The notes: generated from the letters alone by a model not told the origin. A stretch of DNA of 64,000 nt from Aestuariibaculum marinum (GCF_014596975.1 NZ_JACVXD010000002.1:708653-772652), one strand, 5' to 3'. Counted from the first letter of the stretch, positions 1 through 8,831 are shown. Program-made: numbers and translations.

Positions 1-1
1 A

Positions 2-463
2 CAATATTTTAAAAACTGTTACATTGAAGGGACTACCGATTTTATTTTTGGTGAAGCTACGGTGCTTTTTGAAGATTGTGAAATCCACAACAAATCGAAT
101 TCCTATATTACAGCAGCATCCACACCGCAAGGGCAGGAGTATGGATATGTGTTTAAAAATTGTAATCTCACAGCCGGTAAAGATGTGACCGAGGTGTATT
201 TGGGTAGACCTTGGCGTTTTTATGCTAAAACCGTATTTTTAGAATGTGATATGGGAGCACATATTAGACCTGAAGGTTGGCATAATTGGAAAAAGCCTGA
301 AGCTGAAAAATTTTCATTTTACGCAGAATATAATTGTTCAGGAGAAGGCTTTCAACCGGAAAGTAGGGTGGAATGGTCTCATCAATTAAAAAAGTCACAA
401 GCGAAAAAATATACTAAAGAAAACATATTAAAATCAACAACTAAATGGTATCAAAACTTATAA
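2..463 (+). CDS. Pectin methylesterase (CE8), C-terminal part, cut by window start
   Basis: The reading frame is open from base 2, so only about the last 153 residues are present. They fit the CE8 pectin methylesterase beta-helix. The conserved GTTDFIFGEA segment (family consensus G-x-x-D-F-I-F-G, with the catalytic Asp) lies at bases 29-58, and the substrate-binding LGRPW motif follows about 45 residues later. CE8 enzymes remove methyl esters from homogalacturonan, which lets pectate lyases and polygalacturonases act. The stop lies inside the region where the downstream CE12-type esterase begins, so the two are probably co-transcribed. The start and signal peptide lie outside the window. The family call is firm; substrate is inferred from the family and from pectinases elsewhere in the window. 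Confidence 0.9.
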   Translation, partial: QYFKNCYIEGTTDFIFGEATVLFEDCEIHNKSNSYITAASTPQGQEYGYVFKNCNLTAGKDVTEVYLGRPWRFYAKTVFLECDMGAHIRPEGWHNWKKPEAEKFSFYAEYNCSGEGFQPESRVEWSHQLKKSQAKKYTKENILKSTTKWYQNL

Positions 464-474
464 AGACGTTAAAA

Positions 475-1221
475 ATGAATATGAAACAGCTTTTAAAATT
501 ACATCTCATCATGCTATTGTTAATCACGTCGAGTTGTATGGCGCAGACCACAATTTACATGATTGGAGATTCTACAATGGCAAATAAAAAGAACCCTGAA
601 ACAAACCCAGAACATGGATGGGGGCAGGTGTTACCAAATTATGTAGCAGATGGTGTTACAGTCGATAATCGAGCCGTAAACGGGAGAAGTAGTCGTAGTT
701 TTATTGGAGAGGGACGATGGGATTCGGTGTTGGAAACTTTAAAAGCCGGCGATTTTGTATTTATTCAGTTTGGGCATAATGATCAAAAGTTTAAATCGCC
801 AGACCGATATACAAATCCGCATGTAACGTATCGTCATAACTTAATCAAGTTTGTTGAAGAAACAAGAGCAAAAGGTGCAACGCCAATCTTGTTTTCTTCT
901 ATTGTGAGGCGAAATTTTAATGAGTATGGGACGTTAGTCGATACGCATGGCGAGTATCCTTTAGAAGTGCGTTTGGTGGCTATGGAGTACGATGTTCCGT
1001 TTATAGACTTACAATATTTTACGGAACATTTGGAAGAGTCTTACGGTGTTGAAAACTCTAAAAAATTACATCTTCATTTTGAGCCGGGAGAACATCCGTA
1101 TTACAAAGAAGGTAAACATGACGATACGCATTTGTCTAAATTAGGAGCTAATGAAGTTGCTAAACTAGCTGTTTCAGAATTAAAAAGGAATGTGTCGAGT
1201 GTAGAAAAATATTTAAAATAG
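475..1221 (+). CDS. SGNH/GDSL rhamnogalacturonan acetylesterase-like protein (CE12)
   Basis: A secreted esterase of about 248 residues. After a hydrophobic leader ending near SSCMAQ, block I of the SGNH family reads MIGDSTMANK, with the nucleophile Ser about residue 33. GHNDQ is the block III Asn segment, and a C-terminal DDTH (about residues 216-219) carries the catalytic Asp and His. This pattern and length match CE12 esterases that remove acetyl groups from pectin. An ATG at 445 is in frame but overlaps the upstream gene and would put a charged stretch before the leader. ATG 475 or 481 gives a normal signal peptide, so 475 was chosen. A convergent terminator hairpin follows. Confidence 0.82.
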   Translation: MNMKQLLKLHLIMLLLITSSCMAQTTIYMIGDSTMANKKNPETNPEHGWGQVLPNYVADGVTVDNRAVNGRSSRSFIGEGRWDSVLETLKAGDFVFIQFGHNDQKFKSPDRYTNPHVTYRHNLIKFVEETRAKGATPILFSSIVRRNFNEYGTLVDTHGEYPLEVRLVAMEYDVPFIDLQYFTEHLEESYGVENSKKLHLHFEPGEHPYYKEGKHDDTHLSKLGANEVAKLAVSELKRNVSSVEKYLK

Positions 1222-1242
1222 TTTCAGTAGAAATGTGAATAG

Positions 1243-1275
1243 AAAAGTGGTTAATTTTATAGGTTAACCACTTTT
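1243..1275. terminator. Bidirectional terminator between convergent genes
   Basis: Perfect 12-base arms at 1243-1254 and 1264-1275 flank a 9-base loop, with runs of A on the left and T on the right. It lies between the CE12 gene (+) and the oxidoreductase gene (-). The stop codon of the minus-strand gene falls in the loop. This layout would terminate transcription from both sides. Confidence 0.8.
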
Positions 1276-2300
1276 TTTTGCTCGTTACTTTTTAAAGCAG
1301 TTTCAATGACTTTAATTACGAGCATGCCATCTTCGGCTGTTACAGGGATGTTTTTATGGTTTCTAATAGCATCGAAAATACCATCGTAATAGGTCATGTA
1401 ATTACCAGTCGCTGTTGGGATGTGTTCTCTAATTGTTTTACCATCTTTTTCGGTATGTAAAAGTCCGCGTTCTGTTTCTGGTTCTTCACCCCAATGTTTA
1501 ATATTAGGCCTTTTGCCTGCTTGAAGTTGTTTTTCCTGAATATCGGCTCTTGTTTTTATGAATGAGCCTTTAGTGCCATGCAAAATACTTCCTGGTAAAG
1601 GTTCGCGAACAAAATAACTGGATTTTAAAATAACACGATGGTTGGGGTAGTATAGTTTTACATCGAAATAATCACCTACTTTGGAGTTTGGTCGGTAACT
1701 ATCTAAATCGGCAAAAAGAGCATTAGGCATTCCGAAAAGTTGTAAGGCTTGATCGATTAAATGAGAACCTAAATCGTATAGACTACCAACACCGGCTGTA
1801 GGTTTTTCTTTATGGACTTTATAACTTAATAGAGGATCGAAACGGTCGTAATGAAATTCAGCTTCAACCAACTCTCCAATTAAATTCTCGGAAAGGACCT
1901 GCTTAATTGTTAAAAAATCACTGTCGTAACGTCTGTTGTGGTATACCGATAATATGACATTTTTTTCTTTAGCTAGTTTTATAAGCTCTTCAGCTTCCAC
2001 AACGGACGTTGTGAACGGTTTTTCAACAATAAGATGCTTACCCGCTTCAATAACTTTTTTTGAGAATTCGTAGTGCGTTATATTTGGTGTGTTAACAACA
2101 ATAAGCTCAATGTTGTCATCAGATAACATAGCCTCAAGCGATCTGAAAGTCTTAATGTTTGGATAATGCTTTTCAGTTTCATTTTTAGTGCGTTCTAAAA
2201 CGCCGTACAAATTGAAGTTAGGGTTTACAGAAATGAACGGTGCATGAAATATATGACCACTCATGCCGTAAGAGCATAATGCTGTATTAATGGGTTGCAT
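1257..2300 (-). CDS. Gfo/Idh/MocA family NAD(P)-dependent oxidoreductase
   Basis: 347 residues, normal for the family, with no signal peptide, so cytosolic. The N-terminal Rossmann fold has the YGMSGHIFHAPFI segment, the variant typical of YdgJ-like members, and the conserved VEKPF motif near residue 94 contributes the catalytic-region Lys. The C-terminal half is the alpha/beta substrate-binding domain. Members oxidise or reduce sugars and inositols, often as part of epimerisation or dehydrogenation. It lies 65 bases downstream of the AraC-type regulator on the same strand, so the two may form an operon. The substrate is unknown; in this setting an unusual pectin sugar or sugar acid is plausible. 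A second, distantly related copy is at 6112-7194. Confidence 0.85.
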   Translation of the reverse strand: MQPINTALCSYGMSGHIFHAPFISVNPNFNLYGVLERTKNETEKHYPNIKTFRSLEAMLSDDNIELIVVNTPNITHYEFSKKVIEAGKHLIVEKPFTTSVVEAEELIKLAKEKNVILSVYHNRRYDSDFLTIKQVLSENLIGELVEAEFHYDRFDPLLSYKVHKEKPTAGVGSLYDLGSHLIDQALQLFGMPNALFADLDSYRPNSKVGDYFDVKLYYPNHRVILKSSYFVREPLPGSILHGTKGSFIKTRADIQEKQLQAGKRPNIKHWGEEPETERGLLHTEKDGKTIREHIPTATGNYMTYYDGIFDAIRNHKNIPVTAEDGMLVIKVIETALKSNEQKKVVNL

Positions 2301-2365
2301 AGGGTTGTTTTTTAACTAAACTAAAAATAAGGATTTTATACTAGTTAAGGCTAATTCAAACTAAG

Positions 2366-3280
2366 TTACTGTTTCTTGTATTTGCCAGGGCTAATACCTA
2401 TACGTTGCGAAAATGTAGCGGTAAAATGTTGTAAAGACGAAAAACCACAGGAGAAAGCTATTTCAGACATGGTCATATCATTTTCTTCTTCAATTAAGTC
2501 TATAGCTTTCTGAATTTTTAAATTAATAATGAAACTGTTCGGAGGGTAGCCTGTAAGATTTTTAACCTCATAAGTGAATTTGGTTTTTCCCATACCAAAC
2601 TTATACGCTAAATCATCAATGATCCATTTTTTACTTAAATCGCTATGAATAAGTTGGGATAATTTGTCAATAAACGTGTCTTCTTCGTGTGATTTTTGTT
2701 TTCTTAAATATAGATGGCGGTGAATGTCTACAAATAAGTTTTCTATAATATTTCCAACTATAATCTCATATCCTTCTTCCTGATTGGTAAGTTCACGTTC
2801 AAGTTCAATAAAATACTTCTTGAAAATCTTGGCTTTTTTTATAACAAACTCTTTATCGTTGGCTAGAAGTGATCCGAAACTTTCTTGAAAATCTGCAGGT
2901 AATTTAGTCCATTTTCCTAATTTAAGAGGTGTTTTTGGGCTGTAAGCTTCTGGTTTTATAACGAGCCAGTTAATTTGGCCAATATCCATTTTCCCTGTTG
3001 GGCTTCCGTTCAATTGCCAAGGTGCAGAAATAGAAAGATTATCGGGAAGTAATTCAATTTCTTTGTCATCAATAATCCAGTTGTATTTGCCACTGTGAAC
3101 AAAATGAATTTCTATACCATCATTAAGGTGAGGCAGCATGTTTTCGTCCATTTTAACTTTAGAGAATTTCATGCTTCCAAAATGTCTGATATATGGTAGT
3201 TTAGCTAGGGGGCCAAGGTTCTCATCGTACCACCAAACGCCCTGATTTCCTGTTTTATTTTTTTTAGTTGAGTTCTCCAA
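2366..3280 (-). CDS. AraC-family transcriptional regulator
   Basis: 304 residues. The C-terminal about 100 residues hold two helix-turn-helix units of AraC type: the second contains MTMSEIAFSCGFSSLQHF followed by the family signature ending FSQRIGISPGKYKK. The N-terminal half (about 1-170) looks like a cupin-type sensor domain (HFVHSGKYNWIIDD). Such proteins usually activate transcription on binding a sugar. The gene is divergent from the 27-kb operon starting at 3602 and shares a 321-base spacer with it. That spacer carries one copy of an element also found upstream of susC, which makes this protein the best candidate for local regulator. No hybrid two-component or anti-sigma regulator is visible in the window. 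Effector unknown. Confidence 0.9.
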   Translation of the reverse strand: MENSTKKNKTGNQGVWWYDENLGPLAKLPYIRHFGSMKFSKVKMDENMLPHLNDGIEIHFVHSGKYNWIIDDKEIELLPDNLSISAPWQLNGSPTGKMDIGQINWLVIKPEAYSPKTPLKLGKWTKLPADFQESFGSLLANDKEFVIKKAKIFKKYFIELERELTNQEEGYEIIVGNIIENLFVDIHRHLYLRKQKSHEEDTFIDKLSQLIHSDLSKKWIIDDLAYKFGMGKTKFTYEVKNLTGYPPNSFIINLKIQKAIDLIEEENDMTMSEIAFSCGFSSLQHFTATFSQRIGISPGKYKKQ

Positions 3281-3601
3281 ATTTTTAAAGCTTAAACTGG
3301 TTAATCGAAAATTTTATAAGTTACTAAGGTGTTGTTAATGTGTTTAAAAAGGACTTATAAAATTGACCATCGTTTAAAAATAGCATTTTATTTTTGTTAA
3401 AATCACAATATTGCTTCATATATACTAAATTTGTGGGTTAGTATTTTTCGAATTTAAGAGTGTAAATATCTAAAATTCAAGGCGAAATATGCGATTCAGA
3501 GGCTAAAATACAAACTTTTTATATCCTGCAGTTTGAGTTTAGTTAAAAATGAAAATTTAGAGAGTATAAATATAAAATGAGCGACTCGCTCTTAGAATAA
3601 A
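3281..3601. other. Divergent promoter region between the AraC gene and the first large operon
   Basis: 321 bases, strongly AT-rich, without a convincing ORF. It holds the copy of the shared 61-bp element at 3352-3412. A TAAATTTG at 3426-3433 matches the Bacteroidota -7 consensus TAnnTTTG on the plus strand, but I could not pair it with a correctly spaced -33 TTTG, so the promoter is tentative. A GTTTAAAAA at 3342-3350 repeats at 3372-3380, exactly 30 bases apart, which may be part of an operator. Confidence 0.5.
3352..3412 (+). promoter_or_regulatory. Copy A of a 61-bp element shared with the susC promoter region
   Basis: Aligned without gaps to 30614-30674, 46 of 61 bases are identical by hand count. 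The best conserved parts are TTATAAAAT, CGTT-AAAAATA (one variable base) and TTGTTAAA followed by TCA-AAT. It ends 189 bases before the ATG at 3602. Two such matches upstream of the two operon heads of one PUL suggest a common operator, possibly for the adjacent AraC protein. AT-rich composition inflates chance similarity, but a gap-free match of this length is unlikely to be only that. Confidence 0.6.
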
Positions 3602-6103
3602 ATGACAACTAATACTAAATACACCAAGCTTCTAGCGCTTCTTTTGTGTCTTTTCGTGATTTTTTCAGTTCAAGGAACTGAATTATGGGTGAGTAATATA
3701 GGTAATGATAATAACTCAGGAACGAAAGAACAGCCATTAGCAACCTTGAATATGGCCTTGAGAAAGGTTAGAAATATGCGTCGTTTGAATGATCCTATGA
3801 TTAAAGATGGGGTTCGTATTATTTTAATGGATGGTGTGTTTAGTTTGAATGAACCTGTATTTATTCGTCCGGAAGATGCTGGTACTGCAGAAAGTCCGAC
3901 GATTATTGAAGCTGCCTCAAATGCAACGCCTGTATTGAGTGGCGGTGTTCAAATTTCAAATTGGAAAAAGGCTGAAGCGGTTAACGGGCTAGCCGCAGGA
4001 ACCGTTTGGGTAACGGATGCACCAAAAAAGGCGGGTGCTGTTTTAAATTACAGACAGTTATGGGTTAACGAAAATAAGGCGGTTAGAGCAAAAAGTACGG
4101 AAGGAGATAAGATGGATCGTATTCTTTCTTGGGATACAAAATCTGAAACCTGCTGGATTCCTTTTAAAGATAAATCGGTTGCTTTTGAACCGGGTATGGA
4201 GATGTTTATTCAGCAATGGTGGGCCATTGCCACGCTTCGTATTAAAGACATAGAAGTTAAAGGTGATAGCGCAAAATTGTATTTTGAGCAACCTGAAAGC
4301 CGTATTCAAAGTGAGCATCCTTGGCCAGCACCGTGGATTTCTGAAAAAACAGGAAATTCGGCCTTCTTTTTAAATAACGCATTGTGTTTGTTGGATGAGC
4401 CAGGAGAATGGTATTTAGATCGCTTGAATGGTAAAATTTATTACTATCCAAAAGCTGGGGAAGATATAACAACGACTAAAGTTGTTGCTCCGGTTTTAGA
4501 AAGTTTAGTAGAAGTTAAAGGAACTGCCGATACACCTGTTCAGTATGTGTATTTTAAAAATATAGCTTTCGAATATAGTAATTGGTTGCGTCCGTCAGAG
4601 CAAGGTCATGTACCTCTTCAAGCGGGAATGTACATGCTAGATGCCTACAAATTAAAAGAACCAGGGACACCAGATAAAGCAGGTCTAGAAAATCAGGCGT
4701 GGTTGGGTAGACCAAGGGCAGCAGTTGAGGTGAATTTTGCTAATAATATGTTGTTTGAAGGTTGCTCGTTTCAGCATTTGGCTTCAACAGGTTTAGACTT
4801 ACATAAAGGCACCAACAATAATACAGTACAAGGAAATTTATTTAAAGATATTGGTGGAAGTGCCATTAATCTGGGCGTGTTTTCAGATGAAGCTTTCGAA
4901 ACGCATTTACCTTATAATCCTAAAGATGAACGGGAAGTATGCTCAAACGAAACAGTAATCGATAATCTTATTACTGATGTAACTAATGAAGACTGGGGCT
5001 GTGTTGGTATTAGTGCTGGTTTTGTTAAAAATATTACGATTGCGCATAACGAGATTTCCGATGTCGCTTACACCGGAATTGGTTTAGGCTGGGGCTGGAC
5101 GAAAACGGTTAATGCCATGCGAAATAATAAAGTGATTGCTAATAAAATTCATCATTACGGAAAGCATTTATATGATACAGCAGGAATTTATACGCTTTCG
5201 GCACAACCCGAAAGTGTGATTGAAGAAAATTACGTTTATGACATTTATTTCAATCCTTACGCCCACGATCCGTATCACTGGTTTTACTTGTATACCGATG
5301 AAGGTTCTGCATATTTCGATGTGAAAAATAACTGGGTTCCGGCTGAAAAATTTCTTCAAAATGCTAACGGACCAGATAATGTTTGGGAAAACAACAATGC
5401 TTATGTAAATGAGAGTGTTAAAACCAATGCTGGTATTCGCGAGCCATACAAGCATCTGTTAAAAGAGGTTGTTGTAGACACAAATTGGCCAATGCAGGAG
5501 ATTCCTCATTTTGCTGCAGTAGAGTTAATTGGAAAAGGATTTGATTCAGAAAAAATTAAATCCATTGCCAAAACTAATGGGGTAATCGATGCGCAATTAT
5601 ATGAATGGAAAAAGCATACGGTTTTGTATGCTAAAATGAATCATATCGAATATTTAAAACAGCAGCTGGCATTAGAATATCCGAAAGCTGAAATTAAAAC
5701 TTACAACACACCAGTTTATAATTTCAACAAATTTGAACATTGTGATGATAAAACCATGGCTGCTGAATGGGATCATATTGTATTAACGGCTAATCTGGTT
5801 GATGATGCTAAACTTCAAGAAGAATATTTACAGTACCACGAAACCCAATTTGAAGAATGGCCAGAAGTAGCTCAAGGGTTTTGCAATGCCGATTTTCAAC
5901 AACTTCAAGTCTTTAAAAACGGGCGTCAATTAACGCTTGTTATCAGTATACCAAAAGGGGCTGATTTAGACGAATTAAATCCAAAGACAACTGAAAATAA
6001 TCCACGCGTAGATGAGTGGAACAAAATAATGAAACGATACCAAACAGGAATTGAAGGGACAAAATCTGGTGAGACCTGGGTGTTTTTAAACAAATTAAAT
6101 TAA
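3602..6103 (+). CDS. Exported beta-helix glycosidase (GH141-like) fused to an L-rhamnose mutarotase domain
   Basis: 833 residues. A signal peptide (about 1-25, site near SVQG) is followed by ELWVSNIGNDNNSGT, the opening typical of GH141-like right-handed beta-helix enzymes, which run to about residue 640. The C-terminal about 109 residues (725-833) match the RhaM/DUF718 mutarotase fold and length: Tyr742-x3-His746 followed by EEWPEV reproduces the Tyr/His spacing and WPE motif of E. coli RhaM. Residues about 671-715 look like a degenerate half of the same fold and could replace the second subunit of the normally dimeric mutarotase. GH141 includes the RG-II alpha-L-fucosidase BT1002. The protein may cleave a deoxy-sugar glycoside and equilibrate its anomers. 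It heads the operon; the next gene follows after 8 bases. Beta-helix family assignment is less certain than the mutarotase domain. Confidence 0.75.
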   Translation: MTTNTKYTKLLALLLCLFVIFSVQGTELWVSNIGNDNNSGTKEQPLATLNMALRKVRNMRRLNDPMIKDGVRIILMDGVFSLNEPVFIRPEDAGTAESPTIIEAASNATPVLSGGVQISNWKKAEAVNGLAAGTVWVTDAPKKAGAVLNYRQLWVNENKAVRAKSTEGDKMDRILSWDTKSETCWIPFKDKSVAFEPGMEMFIQQWWAIATLRIKDIEVKGDSAKLYFEQPESRIQSEHPWPAPWISEKTGNSAFFLNNALCLLDEPGEWYLDRLNGKIYYYPKAGEDITTTKVVAPVLESLVEVKGTADTPVQYVYFKNIAFEYSNWLRPSEQGHVPLQAGMYMLDAYKLKEPGTPDKAGLENQAWLGRPRAAVEVNFANNMLFEGCSFQHLASTGLDLHKGTNNNTVQGNLFKDIGGSAINLGVFSDEAFETHLPYNPKDEREVCSNETVIDNLITDVTNEDWGCVGISAGFVKNITIAHNEISDVAYTGIGLGWGWTKTVNAMRNNKVIANKIHHYGKHLYDTAGIYTLSAQPESVIEENYVYDIYFNPYAHDPYHWFYLYTDEGSAYFDVKNNWVPAEKFLQNANGPDNVWENNNAYVNESVKTNAGIREPYKHLLKEVVVDTNWPMQEIPHFAAVELIGKGFDSEKIKSIAKTNGVIDAQLYEWKKHTVLYAKMNHIEYLKQQLALEYPKAEIKTYNTPVYNFNKFEHCDDKTMAAEWDHIVLTANLVDDAKLQEEYLQYHETQFEEWPEVAQGFCNADFQQLQVFKNGRQLTLVISIPKGADLDELNPKTTENNPRVDEWNKIMKRYQTGIEGTKSGETWVFLNKLN

Positions 6104-6111
6104 AATTCAAC

Positions 6112-7194
6112 ATGTTAAGAATTGCAATTCTAGGTCTTGGAGAAGGACGCAGCACCATGTCGGCTGCCTTGGAAAGTAAAAAATTAGAGTTAGTTACTAT
6201 TTGTGATAAGAATGAGGCCCTTTGTAAGCAAAGAGCAACAGAATTCGATTTTAAGAATTATACAACGGAATACGATGATGTATTAAAGGATGAATCAATC
6301 GATATTATAGCCATTTATACTCCAGATTATTTACATGCTGAGCATGTCAAGCAAGCCTTGTTGCATGGAAAACACGTGGTATGTACGAAGCCTTTTATTG
6401 ACGATTTATCTAAAGCTAATGAACTTCTTGAAATTAGTGAGCGCACCGGTAAAAAGGTGTTTGTTGGACAAAGTTCAAGGTTTTTTGAACCTATGAAACG
6501 TCAGCATCAAGATTTTACAGAAGGTGTTATTGGAGATTTAATTACTATAGAAGCACATTATCATGCCGATCACCGTTGGTTCCTAGAAAAAGGTTGGGCG
6601 CTGTTAGATTCTTTCAAGTGGTTATATGGTGGATTAAGTCACCCTGTAGATTTCATTAGATGGTATTTGCCAAATATTGAAGAAGTAATGGGGTATGGTA
6701 TGATAAGTAGTAATGCTAAAAAAGCCGGATTAAAGAACGAAGATACCATGCACTTTATTTTTAAAGCAACCGATGGTCGTGTGGCCAGAGTAAGTGGTGT
6801 TTACACCTCACCAACGCAGCCAACAAAACGCGATAGTGGGATGAGTTGTGTTTTACGAGGAACCGAAGGTGCAAGTCAGGCTGATTATCACGAATTGCGT
6901 TATTCGGTTACGACTAAAGAAGGTGAAGAGAAAATCATTCACTGGGGTGATGAAAAACTAAAATATTACTTCAGGTTCTCAGGTCAAACCCATCATGCTG
7001 GTGAATATCAAAACTATTTGGAGTATTTCGTAGATAGTATTGAACAAGGGTTTACAGCTTATCCTGATATGAAAGAAGGTATAGGAACTGTAGCTTTGTT
7101 AATTGCCATGGATAGAACTTTAAAAACTGGTGTTCCTGTTAAAATTTGCGATATTTTAGCAGAGTATAATCTTTTAAAATCTGAGACGGTTTAA
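6112..7194 (+). CDS. Gfo/Idh/MocA family oxidoreductase
   Basis: 360 residues, no signal peptide. The N-terminal Rossmann fold starts MLRIAILGLGEGRSTM, and the family KP motif appears as HVVCTKPF near residue 100, with Cys-Thr in place of the common Glu before Lys-Pro. A His-rich segment (EAHYHADHRW) lies near residue 150, and GGLSHPVDFIRWY, containing the usual catalytic-region His, follows. It is 8 bases after the beta-helix/mutarotase gene and 2 bases before the symporter gene, so translation is probably coupled. This spacing suggests it acts on the sugar delivered by that symporter or released by the first gene product. The exact substrate cannot be told. Confidence 0.85.
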   Translation: MLRIAILGLGEGRSTMSAALESKKLELVTICDKNEALCKQRATEFDFKNYTTEYDDVLKDESIDIIAIYTPDYLHAEHVKQALLHGKHVVCTKPFIDDLSKANELLEISERTGKKVFVGQSSRFFEPMKRQHQDFTEGVIGDLITIEAHYHADHRWFLEKGWALLDSFKWLYGGLSHPVDFIRWYLPNIEEVMGYGMISSNAKKAGLKNEDTMHFIFKATDGRVARVSGVYTSPTQPTKRDSGMSCVLRGTEGASQADYHELRYSVTTKEGEEKIIHWGDEKLKYYFRFSGQTHHAGEYQNYLEYFVDSIEQGFTAYPDMKEGIGTVALLIAMDRTLKTGVPVKICDILAEYNLLKSETV

Positions 7195-7196
7195 AC

Positions 7197-8783
7197 ATGG
7201 GACAAATCAGTAGTTTTTTAGAACCAATAGACTATGGGGTTATTATAGGATACCTTATACTGCTTGTTGGTTTCGGATATTATATTTCATTTATAAAAAA
7301 TAAAAAAACAGATGCCAGTTATTTTGTAGCAGGTAATACACTTGGCTGGACCAGTATCGGTCTAAACATGTGGGGAACCAATGTGGGGCCTTCCATGTTA
7401 ATAGCTTCTGCCAGTATTGGGTTTACAACCGGTATTGTAGCAGGTAATTTTGCATGGTATGCTTTTGTTTTTATCTTATTGTTAGCAGTGGTGTTTTCTC
7501 CAAGGTATTTAGGAGCCAATGTGGTAACCTTACCTGAGTTTATGGGGAAGCGTTTTGGTGATTCTACGAGAAACATTTTAGCATGGTATACATTAATTAC
7601 TATTTTAATTTCGTGGTTATCATTAACCCTATTTGCAGGAGGAATTTTGGTGCAACAATTGTTAGATATACCAATGTATCTATCGGTGATTTTAATGGTG
7701 ATTTTGTCCGGGTTTTTTGCGGCAGCAGGAGGACTTAAGGCTATTGCCTATACTAATGTATTTCAAATGTTATTGTTGATTGGTGTGTCACTTCTGTTAG
7801 TTATTTTAGGAATTAATAAAGCTGGCGGAATTGAACATGTCTACAACAGTACACCAGGATCGTACTGGAACCTGTTTTTGCCAGCCGACGATGCCAATTA
7901 TCCATGGACGGCTATCATATTAGGGTATCCTATTATGGGGGTTTGGTTTTGGTGTACAGATCAATCTATGGTACAATCGATTTTAGGTGCAAAAAACTTA
8001 AAACAAGGACAATTGGGAGCTAATTTTATTGGTTGGCTAAAAATATTAGACGTACCGTTATTTATTTTACCTGGTATTGTATGTTTTGTGTTGTTTCCTG
8101 AATTACAGAATCCTGATGAAGCTTATATGACTATGGTAACACAATTGTTCCCAGCAGGATTAAGAGGCTTAATTATAGTCGTGCTAATTGCAGCGTTAAT
8201 TAGTACTATTGGTTCGGCATTAAACTCCTTAAGTACGGTATTTACAATGGATGTGTTTGTTAAGAAGTACAGACCAGATGCGTCACAAAAAACCATTGTT
8301 AAAACGGGTCGATTAGTCACTTTATTTGGGTCTATTTTAGCGGTATTAATCACATTAGCAATTAATAGTATAAAAGGATTAAACCTGTTCGATATTTTTC
8401 AGTCTATCTTAGGGTTTATTGCGCCTCCAATGTCTGTGGTGTTCCTTTTTGGGGTTTTATGGAAAAAAACCAGTACAAAAGCCGTAAATTTAGTGTTGAC
8501 TTTAGGTACGGTACTAAGTCTTGGTGTAGGGGTGCTGTATTTATGGGTGTTCCCAAATGGCGAATATCCTTGGCCTCACTTTTTACTGTTGTCTTTTTAC
8601 ATTTTTGTAGCCCTTTGTGCTATGGTGGTTGTTATTTCTTTAGCCGATAAAACTGTTCAGGATAATCATGATGAGTTATTAACCATCAATCCTAAGGCAC
8701 GACCAGATAAACAAGTAAAAATGTTATGGGTGTTATTAACCATTGTTATGGTGCTGTTATACATCTATTTCAACGGACATTAA
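7197..8783 (+). CDS. Sodium:solute symporter (SSS/SLC5 family)
   Basis: 528 residues, almost entirely hydrophobic, consistent with 13-14 membrane helices and the LeuT fold of the SSS family. The N-terminal region has SYFVAGNTLGWTSIGLNMWG and the GPSMLIASASIGFTTGI segment near the Na+-site helix. AALISTIGSALNSLSTVFTMD about residue 325-345 is the conserved helix carrying Ser/Thr ligands of the Na2 site. Relatives take up galactose, glucose, sialic acid or other sugars with Na+. It begins 2 bases after the oxidoreductase stop, so transport and conversion of one sugar are probably paired. Bacteroidota PULs often include one such inner-membrane carrier. Substrate unknown. Confidence 0.9.
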   Translation: MGQISSFLEPIDYGVIIGYLILLVGFGYYISFIKNKKTDASYFVAGNTLGWTSIGLNMWGTNVGPSMLIASASIGFTTGIVAGNFAWYAFVFILLLAVVFSPRYLGANVVTLPEFMGKRFGDSTRNILAWYTLITILISWLSLTLFAGGILVQQLLDIPMYLSVILMVILSGFFAAAGGLKAIAYTNVFQMLLLIGVSLLLVILGINKAGGIEHVYNSTPGSYWNLFLPADDANYPWTAIILGYPIMGVWFWCTDQSMVQSILGAKNLKQGQLGANFIGWLKILDVPLFILPGIVCFVLFPELQNPDEAYMTMVTQLFPAGLRGLIIVVLIAALISTIGSALNSLSTVFTMDVFVKKYRPDASQKTIVKTGRLVTLFGSILAVLITLAINSIKGLNLFDIFQSILGFIAPPMSVVFLFGVLWKKTSTKAVNLVLTLGTVLSLGVGVLYLWVFPNGEYPWPHFLLLSFYIFVALCAMVVVISLADKTVQDNHDELLTINPKARPDKQVKMLWVLLTIVMVLLYIYFNGH

Positions 8784-8790
8784 ACCATGA

Positions 8791-8810
8791 TGCATTGGTG
8801 TTACAATGCA
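8791..8810. other. Small intercistronic hairpin after the symporter gene
   Basis: Arms TGCATTG (8791-8797) and CAATGCA (8804-8810) enclose 6 bases in the 48-base gap before the next gene. No U-run follows, so it is more likely an RNA stability or processing element than a terminator. It may be chance. Confidence 0.35.
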
Positions 8811-8831
8811 CTAAAAATATAAACAACTAAT

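Noticed and set aside
445..474. Upstream in-frame ATG for the CE12-like esterase
   Set aside because: It overlaps the CE8 gene and puts a basic stretch before the signal peptide; ATG 475 or 481 fits better.
3426..3433. TAAATTTG as a full Bacteroidota promoter
   Set aside because: The -7 box fits, but the nearest TTG/TTTG motifs are 12 or 29 bases away instead of about 19-21, so only the box is mentioned.
4058..4472. Minus-strand ORFs of 60-110 codons inside large genes, here and throughout
   Set aside because: They lie fully within well-supported genes, have compositions of shadow frames and no recognisable domains.
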